DNA of 64,000 nt. Source: Membranipora membranacea. Lineage: Eukaryota; Bryozoa; Gymnolaemata; Cheilostomatida; Membraniporidae. Position 1 is the first letter of the stretch. The number at the start of each line of letters is the position of its first letter. Made by a program: the position numbers and the translations under genes. The stretch is from contig OU612067.1 of assembly GCA_914767715.1 (NCBI GenBank), forward strand, positions 5,766,001 through 5,830,000, read 5' to 3'. The notes beneath the pieces were generated by a model. That model saw only the letters and a program-made list of their open reading frames with translations, was not told the DNA's origin and searched no databases. Shown one piece after another: positions 48,001-59,386 of this stretch.

Positions 48001-49824
48001 GAGAAGCAGATAATCACCTCAATTATAACATCGTTATCATAACTTTGTGATCATATATCAGGGTAGATATAGAGATTAAGATTTGTATTCAATGGAGTTG
48101 TAGCAAGTCATTGCACTCTTATCCTATGGGTTAAGATACTGATGGCTAAGTTCCATTTTTGGACAATATGTAGCTTGATGGCTACTACCCCAGTTAGAAT
48201 TAGAACTAGCGGTTGCAATTTTTTGCAGGGTCACTAAGTGAGAGTTAGCAACTTTCAGCACAAAGCATTATGTAATCAATTTTTTTTATCATTCCTGTAA
48301 ATAATACCAATTTTGGGTATTTGCAGCTACACTCACGTGTGCTATCTCTAGAAAACTTAGCCACTCTGTTAGTTTGAGGGCTCAAACAGCTGCAAGTGAT
48401 ACTCCATTCCATAAGTGAACACTGTGCAGCGTTCACTTATGGGTTGTCTCAATATCATGTTTAGCCTACAGCCATTTTAACCCTCAAAATATTATTCAAC
48501 CATCAAAAAATCATATCAATATCATCTGTATATACATGTTCAGGAGTTGTTCATATTACCTGTAGATATGTGCTTTCACCTAGGTCTATGGCTGTTAAAC
48601 TCGCTGAGTTTCTTAACTCATTTTAAATATCCAGGATATATCATCTAACTGACCATATACTGGCTTGCAAATCAAGTTTTGGACCTTGCATATCCTACCT
48701 AATGAATAAGTCTGAAGGCTGAAGCAGCTCCATCCAGGATTTAATGGCATTACGTCATCAAAATGCCTGTGAAAATAGGTACTGGTTGATAAAGAAATGG
48801 TCACAAGATCATAACTGGAGCAGGTGACCTATATCTTTACCCAACACACAGATAAAGAACTTACCTTTCGACAGATTTCTCATCCTTAGAGTTGATGTTC
48901 TGTCGATCAACAAGCTGAACTGATGATGGTGATGCTGAGTTTTCCTAAAAAGAGTAATTTAGTATGTATAATATTACAGCTTTGAAAATAATCTTCAGTT
49001 CTCTTCCCTTTTTCATCATTCATTAATTAATGCCTTCAAAAAGGCTCGACTTCTTTAACCTCCAAATTATTCACTAGCAAACCATTAAATGACAATAATG
49101 AGTATTTAATGGGACCTTTTATTATCTAAAACCACATCATTTGCTTATATCGAACACATTAATTCCTTATCGGAGCCACTCAATTATATAATATTGACAA
49201 GTTGAATAAAGTTAGAGTCTATTTTGAAGCTTTGTGACTACAATTGCATGGGTGCGTATCATACAAAAAAATTACGATTGAGGAAGATAGTGATAACCTT
49301 AGGCCCCTAGATGTAGACCAGTATTCATTCTAAACACAATATCATGACACATTATCATGCAGCGCACACTGCCAATTTATGGGACATGATTCAATCATGG
49401 AAATTCAATAATTTACCACCTACACACACGGCCATGAACTGATGCACTGAAGCCTTCAATTCTTACTCACAGAACTAGGTTCATGTCTTGGGGATTCATC
49501 ACCATTGTTCAGCGTGACTGATTTTGGTAGAGAGCTGCTGATCCCTGTCTGCACAATGGTGACCTCTCCTGTGTCAGGTGCCCCATAAGAGAGATGGCTA
49601 TGTCTCCTCTCAGGGATAACAGCAGGAGCTGTCAGTGAGTCATCTTGTAGCACCAGTCTAGGACTGTCATTTGGTGAGCTGGCACCTGTCACAAGTTTGG
49701 TGACTTGTGTTGGTAGATTGAGTCTTGGTTTTGGTATGAAGTCTGAGGCCTTGCTTTTTCGTTTTTGTGGCGTCTGTTCTTCATCTGAGTCAATGAGAAT
49801 ATTATCATCGTTGTCTTCTGCCAT
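45033..49824 (-). CDS. TMEM134-like: TMEM134-like two-span membrane protein
   Basis: The seven exons are 49824-49471, 48944-48865, 47920-47831, 47075-46999, 46429-46364, 45729-45676 and 45127-45033. Every phase agrees, giving 271 residues. The N-terminal half is acidic, Ser-rich and probably cytosolic and disordered (MAEDNDDNILIDSDEE; RKRKSK-type basic patch). LKHPTIRRNWKVYLGSFAL matches the start of the first span of TMEM134, and KSVIFLIGGIILLIPG then GYHFLYMTLAA matches the second. The tail VRGFKFSKLPTL matches the family ending (RGF-x-F-x-x-LP). The N-terminal exon is longer and unlike the vertebrate one. TMEM134's function is poorly known, so none is assigned here. The homology call rests on motifs recalled from memory. 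Confidence 0.85.
47622..47806. mobile_element. CCCAGA-type MITE, partial copy
   Basis: The inverse complement matches 63007-63212, including the terminal repeat (GGGACAATGTGGACCAGCC). An internal palindrome (CAGTATCTGGAAAG...CTTTCCAGATACTG) is present. It lies in an intron of the TMEM134-like gene. Confidence 0.75.
47934..48074. repeat. Tandem duplication of about 70 bp
   Basis: Two copies, at about 47934-47999 and 48001-48074, share CAGATAATCACCTCAATTAT and GTGATCATATATCAGGGTAG, with small insertions in the second. Confidence 0.9.
48409..48442. repeat. Perfect 12-bp hairpin
   Basis: CCATAAGTGAAC, ten bases, then GTTCACTTATGG, in an intron of the TMEM134-like gene. Confidence 0.9.
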
Positions 49825-51369
49825 ATTCTCTACTTATGGTCTGGAGGCAATTTTTCTATCTGCGATAACAAAAGCTAATATCTCATATCACTTCTGTTGA
49901 TCTTTAGAATGGTGAATGTTCTTCTTTCTTTGCAGCGTAGTACCAACTATAAACAATGATACAATTACAAATCATCAAAACACTGATAAAAAGTTCAAAC
50001 ACATATTTTCCTGAGTTGTGGAATGTTGTGTGCGAATATCATGTGATAACATGGCATGTTTTTGATTGATTGCTTCAGGCTTGATAATGAAAGATGATTC
50101 CATAATAAACTACTATAATTAAGTCTGCACCCTTTGGCTAATACCTCTGAATATGCCTTCAAACATTCTAAATACAGCAAAGGTACATGATGATTATCTC
50201 CCACACTTTGGGCTACATATAAAACAATGAGACTCGGCTACTCCAAAATATGATTAGGACCTACATCAAATAATATACACACAAAATATTTCATCATGTT
50301 GGAAGTTATCTCTGTTTTTATTTTTTGAAATATTGGCTGAAAATAGATCCTTGCTCCTCTGCCATATAACCTTTGTCACTTGGCTCATTATTAATATACG
50401 CTTGGTAATAAAGAATTAATCTACCTTCTTGTTTAAATTTGTCTCCTGTGCTTTTGTTCTCATTTTTTCTGGCACGAGTGACTACATGGAATCCTATCAC
50501 ATGAACCTGAGATAACGCAGCAATTTTCTGGATGCGATTCAAAAAGGCTGTGGGACAAGGTTTTATTTTTGTAAAACCTATTAGGCCTACTCATGAGTTC
50601 ATTATCATCTCTTGAGAAAAGCAGAGAAGAGGCCTAGTTGGCTACCCATAAATTAGGGCGCAATAGGAGGCTTGAATACATTTAAAACCACATGGGAGCT
50701 ACAGACTATCAAAACTGTCACTTGAAGGCCAAAGAGAAGAGCAGCAAGCTACAACTTTTCAACTATCAACGATCACAGTGTAGTTATAGGAGTTGACAAT
50801 TGATTGTTGAATAGTATCGATCGTACTCATATTCAAATTGGCATGGTGTTGTCCATCGTTCTTTTCACTTTTTAATAATCACGGCTAGATATCTAAACCT
50901 GTTTTGTGGTGAAAACACAACCACTGTGCTTCTACTGCCAAATGTGGTTGTCAGGCCATGTTTGAATGCCAACCCTGGTCTCTTTGTGAAAGAAAATGGT
51001 GGCTAGTCAACATGCATTAGAGTAGACTATATTTATCAGTTCTGAAACCGACACTTTGACCAGTCGCAGGCAAAGGGTGCATTAATGAACTCCTTGAGAG
51101 GCAGTCGTGAGTTGTTGTGAGGCAGTTTTGAGACGTCATAAGGCAGTCTTGAGGCAATGTAAGGTAGTCTGGAGGAAGTCTTGAGGCGATGTAAGACAGT
51201 TTTGAGGACCAAGGTCATAAACCCAGATCACTTGGCACAAAAGACTGAACAAAAGTCTCAGACAGTAATCAATAGTCACTTAACCTTTGAATTGCATGGA
51301 ATAATATTTCAAATCTTTTCACAACTCAACTGTGGGGGTCATTCTAGCAATACATATGCTATCCTAACC

Positions 51370-51398
51370 TACTAGCAAGGAGTGACTCCTTGCTAGTA
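51370..51398. repeat. Perfect 13-bp hairpin with 3-nt loop
   Basis: TACTAGCAAGGAG, TGA, CTCCTTGCTAGTA. Confidence 0.92.
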
Positions 51399-51505
51399 GT
51401 TTGTTTGGCAGTGAGTGGCAGTGACTAAGTGATCCAAATTATGAAAAGTGCCTATGTAGGTTAGGCTAAGTGAAAAAACATGAAAAATTCATCAGAGATC
51501 AAATA

Positions 51506-51651
51506 TAGATAGATATATAAGCCTTATTATCTCAGAGGCTCCTTTTTTGTTTTCTTTTTGAGAACAAACCTGAACCAAAAAACATGACGACAAAAATAAT
51601 GATTGCAAATAAGGGGCCTTTTTGAGATAAATAAGGCTTAGATAGATAGAA
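51506..51651. repeat. Fold-back of about 146 bp
   Basis: The left arm (AAGCCTTATTATCTCA, GGCTCC) pairs with the right arm (GGGGCC, TGAGATAAATAAGGCTT). Short ATAGATAG blocks on both outer sides extend the arms. Possibly a MITE. Confidence 0.65.
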
Positions 51652-51989
51652 TGAAAGAAATCAAAGAGCTGTATAACTCACCAATGAATTATATATATGA
51701 TTGATGGGTGTTCTGCGAGCAGTATGCTAGTAGTCACACACTCCGTCAATACAGGGAGAATACGAACAAGAGTTGAGTTGATTGCTTACTCCTAAGAATT
51801 ATCTCTGATGATGGACATTGCCTGATTACTGGAGTGTCAGTGAGGGTTTCAAGGATTGCCCTGATACTTTTCATTTAGCCTCACAACTATGACCTTTGTT
51901 TGTCCTTGACATTTGTAAATAATTATAATCACTACAGAAGTTATGATCTCTTTGTGTGACAGAAACCAACTCTTGTCCTGATAACTATC

Positions 51990-52433
51990 CTAATTATATT
52001 GATCAAATAAAGTGGTCCACTCTTTTGATTTCGCTGTCGAGAAAAGTGTAGGAGGCAGCTCAGTTAGTTTGTGCACCAGGCATTCTGCTTGCAGGTGTTG
52101 AAGGTTCTCATCCAGCTGCACAGTACATTGACTACTGAGACTGGTGTGCCCAAAGGTGTGTTCTGACCTGTCTACAAGCTGCGAAAAATTTGATAATTTG
52201 CCTTTAGGACAGCTACTATGTAATGTATCGTATTCAAATCTCCTGGATGTCGCAACAGACATGGCATTTGATGAGAAAAAAGGCACAACCCCTCCCAAGG
52301 GGTGGGCTATCACAAAATGTTTTTTGGTCATCATCACAAGGTTTTCTAAAGGTTTTCTTTCCCTTCCACTGGTTCTCAAACTCCTATTATATTTTTCAGT
52401 AATGGTTAGAGTGAAACAAATATGGTAGCTCAA
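51990..52433 (-). CDS. Hypothetical protein or exon
   Basis: An open frame of up to 147 codons that ends at a stop at 51990. The upstream end (near 52433) has no ATG; the first internal ATG is about 34 codons in. An AG at about 52378 (AATATAATAG) could be an acceptor, which would make this a terminal exon. The C-terminal half (QLVDRSEHTFGHTSLSS, LVHKLTELPPTLF, EWTTLFDQYN) has the mixed hydrophilic look of real protein. No family was recognised. It sits on the same strand as its neighbours, beyond the 3' end of the receptor gene. Confidence 0.3.
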   Translation of the reverse strand: MSYHICFTLTITEKYNRSLRTSGRERKPLENLVMMTKKHFVIAHPLGGVVPFFSSNAMSVATSRRFEYDTLHSSCPKGKLSNFSQLVDRSEHTFGHTSLSSQCTVQLDENLQHLQAECLVHKLTELPPTLFSTAKSKEWTTLFDQYN

Positions 52434-53024
52434 GGTAATTCAGGTTTTTAGATACCTTAAATGCAATATTTGACATGCTTTCTCCCCCCTCCACCAAGGA
52501 ACTAACTTTGTCTATTTATGTTAACCTAGTACCTGTCTACCTGATTCTTGTTCAACTCCCTGTCTACAAACATAAATTACGAGCGTTGCAAATCTTTAGC
52601 AGTGGCAGATTTGTCTTAAAAGTAGTCTGACATAATAGTCTCAAAATAAGGCTGGATATGTATACGCCATATATTTTGAATTGTTAAATATATAAATTAT
52701 GATTAGCAGTAGTAGCTAATCCATAATTTTTGAATATTAACTCAGTGCAACAATGAAAATATATTGTAGGAATATTTATGTAGCATGACACACACGATCC
52801 GAGTGAGCATTTATAGGAATGGAGCTCTGACTTTCTCATGATGGGCCTGGACTTTTAATAAAAATGAGGCTCAAAAGACAGCACGACCGTGACAGCTGTG
52901 AATAGAATGTTTTATCAACTTATACACTGTTTCGAGATGATGTGTACAGATCCCTAGATATTAATATCACGTCTTGCTTAAACCCTTCACCATTTCCAGA
53001 ATGATCTCCTTCTATGTTACATGC

Positions 53025-56000
53025 TTACTGTCTGACGTGTTCAACAACAGTTAGCTTTGAGATATCAACATAGCCGTTAGCTTCATCTGCTATCATATTT
53101 GTTTCCTGTTGTTCTGTGTCTTCAGACAAACTGTAAGGGGATGGCGGCTGTGGGCTGTGTGCTATCTGAATGGATGCTGATGGTACTGAAGGCTCCAGTG
53201 CATGATTCACAGAGTCAGATGTGGTATCAGCTAAATGATATTCGCTGTCAGGTTCCGCTGTATCCTCATATTCAGCACCTTGTTCACCTGGCTTGGCATA
53301 AACATGTGTTTCTTCTTTTGATGCTGTTGGAATAGTGTAAACACCATCAGTAGCTTTTTCTCTGCCAAGCTCTTGGTCTACGTAGCAGTAGTTGTGGTCT
53401 TGTGAGTTATCTTCTCTATTTCCATTAGGGCCATCAGCTACAAAATAGACAGATAATAAATGTGCGACATCATAAAAAGAGCATGGCCAAATATTAGTTT
53501 TATGAGTAAAAACTAGTGGACAGCAATCTCTTAGTTTGGGAGGGGATTGTTGTTCCCATTGGCTGGAGGAATACAAGAGGTTGATTTTCATAATATTCAT
53601 GTTTCCTCTGAATATTAGAACAATATATTGAACAGTGCAAGTATCTTGGATATTGATCGGTGGGTCTACAAACCTGCGGTGGTGAAGGCATAAGCAGCAT
53701 TGTGTGCCCCATTCTTTTCTCCATCCTCAGGCTTTCCAAAACATGAGCTGCAACTATAACATACTGATTATCAGACAGTGCAATGACTTTTGTGCAAGAA
53801 TATAAGCAAACTTTATTTAGATCCAACCGTACTTTGGAATTTTGTTTTAAACTTTACTTTTCTTTCTTTCATATATTGAAATCAGAAAAAATCTTATGGT
53901 CTTTTTATCAAAGATGTGGTCGCAGCATTGGTCCTCACGCTCAGATTAGGAATTTCGATTATGATGGCATCAAAAAAATTTTTGTTAAATTTCTGAGATC
54001 ACAGAAACCTCTTTCTCATTACTGATTCTTACCTTAGTCTGTATGCTCTGATAAGAAGAAAAGAGAAGACAATTATTATTATAACCAGAAGTAATCCCAG
54101 AACGATGCATACTGAAGTCAGACTTCTAATAGTGGATTTATCAGTCAGGGCTTCTTTATTCTCTGTCACAAACTTGCTTTCTGTAAAGCTGAGTTCGGCT
54201 GCCGTGTTCATAGACATCAGTGATTCTGTAGCTACAGTAGAACTGCTTGAAATGCGAGGCGAGGTTTTAGCAGGCTTTGTTTCTGCAGATGTTGTTGTGC
54301 TGGTTCCTGTGGATAAAAGTTTGTGCAGTATTTTGAGAGTATGCAAATGATCCATCAACCATGTACAAATATCAGCAAAATTAAACAGTTAACAATTAGA
54401 TGACTTCCTAAACTGCTACAAGTAGTTAATCTGACTGTCTGACAAGACAGGTGTGGTGTATGTGTGACTCAATAGGTTAGCTTGTTATTTGAATATCCAG
54501 TGTCATTATGCAAGAAATAATTCACAGTTTGGTGCTTAGTTGGCAGTGAACATTCATGAAAACCCTACATTTGAATTTCAAAATGGAAGTGTCTTTTTGT
54601 ACCTTCCTTCATAATATTTATTTAAATCTTGAAAATTTTATATTATATAAAATTGGTTTTACATCCGGGTAGCCCTACCTTCGGTTGATATTAATAGTTC
54701 CTCTTTTGCAGTTAACTTCACAACTACAAATAACAACCAAAAAGTATTATTTTCACTGCAGTTAATCCTGTCTTAGAACGCTTTGTTTGGATTCCTCGAG
54801 ACAGTGGTTCTACCAATGAACTAAACCTTTAGTTCATTGGTTCTACTCATAGCTGTCATTTTATACCAACAGATAAGTTTTTAAGAGCAGATAATGATCT
54901 GGGCAGTATGAGGAGACAATTGCCACTTTAGCTGTAGCCAGCTACACTTGCATATTTTGGAGAGCAGAAAACAGGCTTAAAATAAATCTTGAAATAGAAT
55001 TGAATTGCCTGATCGCTGTATAACGAGAGAGGATGTGTATAACTATCGTGTCTTACAGATAGGACAGGAAAGCTCAGGTATATTCATTGTTTACAAATGG
55101 TTCTAATATTATTCATTAGGAATCACAACAAATCTCTCTCTTCATTTTTGTTCTGTTTTATGAATTGAATTCATCAGCGACTTGGGTCTATGACAATAGT
55201 ATAGTATACAAAGTACCTTTGTATTGAAGCAGAAATCCATGATCCTTCATTGATTTCTCCGCCACAAGGCGTATAGATACCGACTTCTTATCATCACTTG
55301 ATGACACAATAATATGGGTGGAAGAGACCTTGTCTATATCGTTAATCTCTGGCTCCGTATTTATTTGGATAAAATTCTTATTGGGATCCTTTTTTAGCTT
55401 TCCCTCAAGAAACACAAGAGAAATAGCAAATTGGTAATCCTCCAATTGGAAGTTCATCCTAATGGTCGAATCAGCCCTCTCTAAATCATCACTTAGGTAT
55501 TTGGAATGACTGACAACATAGCCATGGTCACCGGTAACAGTAGCATTCCTCGTTTCACCATCCCCTAAGGACAAGGCCAGAGCAACTGGAAGAAAAAGTA
55601 AAGAAAAACAATTCAAGTACAATAGACTGAGATTACAGGGAACAACGTTAGACATAAAGCCTAAAACACAGACTATCAATTTGGCTCAGGTCGTCTCAAC
55701 TAATGTATTCTGCACCACTGAAGGATTCCTCAACACAAAGAATATTGGACAGCAAAAACATCATGTTGTGCTACCATAGGTACATGTAACTTTAAGATAA
55801 TTGTGGCAAAATATTAGCGCAAATCCAACACTGATGCACAACAAATGTTGTAAATGGGAATCCATAATGCTTGTAGGTTCTGCCGATAAACAAGTTATGC
55901 ATATCCATCCATGAAATATGAAGCAGTACCAAATGTGAGACATTGTAATGTGTGTAATTTGAAGTTATGTGGAAGAGGGACAATGCGGAGTTATCACGCA

Positions 56001-57199
56001 TTTTGTAAATTTGTATTTTAGCATGAATGTAATGAATAATTGAATGAGCAAGATAAAAAGAATGAAATAACAAAAGACATGTAAATGGTACAAATTAAAC
56101 TCGGTGAAGCCACAAGTTATAATTCTTCGCTGTTTTTGCTCAATTACAACGCCTGATTATTGTCGACAAAAAGAGCCTGTATAGTGTTGTCCTACCTGTA
56201 TAACTCATTAGTACTCTGGGATGTCCATCCTGTAACGCAAACATACTTGGTAAATCCAGTTGCACAGTGTTGCCTGCCGAGGACGTCCCTTCATCCATCA
56301 CACACGTAAAAGTTTTATCTTGCCCACATCGATCGAAGTCCACAGAAGAGCATCCGTATATCGAGTCTTCTGCCTGTTCACAATTGTCTTCTGAAACATC
56401 TCTGATCTCTAAGCGGAACTGAATCCATGAGTTTGATGGGATGTCTGTTAGATTGAGTTGGCAATTAGAGACTGAACCCACTGCTGCAGACATGATTAAT
56501 CCATCAGCTCCAGCTGGAGCAGACTGAGTGATACAGGCTTGTATCAGATCTAAAAAAGAAAGGTCATCCATCCACTTTAAATAGCCGATTGCAAACTATT
56601 TATGTAGGCCAAAGAAACAGACCTCCAATGAAAGAGCAATCTCTTTTATGGTGGCAACACAAACTGACATATTTTTGCCTAAGCAGGAGCCAAAGTCTGA
56701 ATCTTGGATTCACATATAATCCCTAGACCCTAAATGCAGAGTCTTAATATAATTTCATATAATATAATATAATATAATACAAAATAATTGAAAATTGTTT
56801 TTAAAAGACAGATAACATCACTGCTCCCTGAAATTCTGAGCATGCTAGGATACAACCACGAGTGTCTCAGAAGTAGCAGGATGTACCATGTACGGATTGG
56901 ATGGACATATTACCAATCAGATTTAACCCATTGTTACCCAGATTAGCTCTTTTGAACTCTGGATGATGAGGCAACTACTCTATTAATTCTGCAACAGTAA
57001 GGTTATTGCTACTATTAACAGGCTGGTGTTGGGATTATGAAATTTAGCCTGCATCCTATAATGATACCCAATTCTGTTGATAGAAGTTAACCGACCTTAA
57101 TTGACCCATATTGAAAGAGTTCTATTCCAGTCACTCACCTGCTTGTATCGTTGGTGTGCAGCATAAAAAAAGTATGAATATAAGTAATAACTCTTCCAT
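53025..57199 (-). CDS. Orphan receptor-like type I membrane protein with tyrosine-rich tail
   Basis: The seven exons are 57199-57139, 56549-56196, 55585-55217, 54723-54679, 54306-54033, 53753-53674 and 53437-53025. All phases agree, giving 531 residues. Exon 1 is a signal peptide (MEELLLIFILFLCC...IQA). Exon 2 (residues 21-138) is a Cys-containing beta-rich module with six visible cysteines. Exon 3 (139-261) is another module, ending HGFLLQYKG like a CUB domain. Exons 4-5 form a Ser/Thr stalk, then one membrane span (about 340-362, VCIVLGLLLVIIIIVFSFLL) with a basic stop. The cytoplasmic tail (about 170 residues) has many tyrosines: YCYVD, VYTIP, VYAKP, EYEDT, EYHLA, YSLS, GYVDIS. YxxV/I motifs could recruit SH2 proteins once phosphorylated; that is inference. 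Ligand and pathway are unknown. The neighbour at 59387-63782 is a paralogue. Confidence 0.82.
54812..54841. repeat. Perfect 14-bp hairpin with 2-nt loop
   Basis: ACCAATGAACTAAA, CC, TTTAGTTCATTGGT, in an intron of the receptor-like gene. Confidence 0.92.
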
Positions 57200-59386
57200 C
57201 GCTCTGCTTTTTTTTGGATATTTGCTAAAGATGCTAAGGATCTGTATGCAGGGCAGCAGCAATCTATTGGAAAAGGAAAAAATAAAGCTGGACATGGGCT
57301 AATCGTAGACCACGTAAACGACATGTTCCTTAGCATGCAAATGTTGAAGGTCACGGTTTCAAACCCCATTGCAGTCCATCGACCACCGCCCATGCTTCGG
57401 GATGTAGCTTGTGATAAGACATCCGGCTTTCTTTCATATATTTGTTACTATATGTATCAAATGCAGGCGTAAAATAGACTGCTCTCTATGAACCATAGGC
57501 AAAAACACAAAACCTGTTGTACGTTTTGTCTATGGTATAAACAGTAAAGAGATATTTACCCTAGCCTTGTCACGCAGCTAATATTTTTGTTTTGGGTACC
57601 CTCTAACCCCCACCCCACCCACCCACAAAAACAAGGAGCTGCCTGTCAAGGCTGTGTTTTCACATCAACAGCATCACATTGAGTATACACACATTACTCT
57701 CATTTGCTCTAGTACAAGTTTGTTCTTCTGCGGTGGCGGAGTTACATTGCAAGAGTCGAGTATCGAGGCCCCATGCCAGATACCGCGGTGCCTCAATACC
57801 CAAATTTTGCATTATGACTCAGCCACCACAGAAAGAACAAACTTGTTCTACATTTTCTAATCAACCAAGTTTCGAATAGCACGTACTACAGGCTACTCTT
57901 TAATGCCACTTACCTAGAGAATCTCCTAGATCATTATGAATGAAGATGCTTAAGCGGTTTAGAATCCCACATCAGTCGCTTTCCCACATGACATAGCAAG
58001 TTAGTTTGACTTTTTTCTTTGTGTTTTGTCCGCTGTAGCCAACACCTCATTTGACTTGCATTTTTTAGCAACATTCACCTTACTTCTCTATATTACTTTT
58101 ATTAATCACTCATTCAGTCTACGCAGTGACTGCATTCTTAAATACGGGTATAATGTGTCTATCATGTGACATGTGATTTGCTATACATAGACTCAAAGTG
58201 ACAATTTTTTTATACTTCCTTATTATGGGCGAGGTTTGCTGAAAGATGAATTATTTTTTTTGTCTCTTGATGAAATGAGACTAATACAAGCTATCAATCA
58301 ATCCAAATATAGAATATGGACCATTCTCGCCATACGCCAATGAATTAATTATCGTTTTATTTGTTGTGTATGTATGTAACTTTATTTCCACCAGGGTATT
58401 TTTAACAAAGTATTTGGAAATTACAATCTTGTTCAAGTTGCTTATCTATATGTTTCACACAACTACACTAGTCATGAGTCATTACTGTGTGTTTGTAAAC
58501 AACAAAAACATTTTCAACCCTCAGAGAAAGATAAGAAAATAATCTTCTTAGGTCTTTCTAGCTATGAGTGACTGTTGTTAGGCAACTTGTTAATCTTCTG
58601 GAAGCTTTTCTGATAATTGCTTCTAGGGACAGCCTAGTTATTTTTCCTGTAGCCTCCCATCTATGAACTTCAATTGTCCTCAAGATCTCAAAACCTTTTA
58701 TTATTCAATACATGAGTTATTTTCTCTTTGTGTGTAAGAACACAACTCCTAATCTGTAAATCAGACTTTATCATTATCCTGTTCATCCAGGGAGGGAGGG
58801 CGTTTCATCCCCCTTTATCTTTGATGATCTTAGCCTAACTATTCTTAGTTGATGATTGTTGGTTGTTGGTTGGGGAGAGGAGAGGAGAGGAGAGAGGAAG
58901 CAACTCTATCAAATTCTTTCACTCACATTGTCAAGGCACAAACCTCATGAAGGAAGGGTTCTGCAAAATACCTCTCAGACATCAAAGGAATGAAAACATA
59001 GTATACTTGAGTGGCATAGAATCTAGAAGCATATCAATAATCAACATACAGATATATTGTGGATATGTGATGTAAATTGTGCTAAAGTTTTGGAGAAGAA
59101 CTTAACGCCAATGGTCGACGATCGCAGTCTGTCAGAAAATGTACCGTAATATAAATTTTGTGTCTAGAAAGTAGTCACATTTCTATAACAAGGAACACTA
59201 TTAAAATCAATAAGAAAAGTGTTCTGACCTTTTGTTGAAATATTAGTTAAAGAAACCTCATAAGATAGAAAAAACCAGCCAGGCAATCAATGGAAAGCAA
59301 AAGATGTGGTATTTACTTTTAAGAAAAGCGGTGTTCAAAAAAAAAAATTTCTATATTCATGTGTGTAATTCTGCGACTTTAACGTC
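57200..59386. other. Spacer between the two receptor-like genes
   Basis: The spacer includes the upstream region of the left gene. A weak tRNA-like stretch lies at about 57305-57385 (GGTTTCAAACCCC as B box). The fold-back at 57714-57846 and a GAGGA microsatellite near 58875-58897 also fall here. No gene was recognised. Confidence 0.5.
57714..57846. repeat. 133-bp fold-back
   Basis: Arm 57714-57737 (ACAAGTTTGTTCTTCTGCGG, then TGGC) pairs with arm 57822-57846 (GCCACC...AGAACAAACTTGT). Inner segments also pair (GTATCGAGGC with GCCTCAATAC, TTGCAA with TTTGCA). It is probably a small MITE; a target duplication was not resolved. Confidence 0.8.

Larger units (their letters stand above)
49825..51989. 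other. Upstream region of TMEM134-like gene, no other gene seen
   Basis: Two inverted repeats stand out (51370-51398 and 51506-51651). The short open frames here lack motifs and splice support. Confidence 0.4.
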
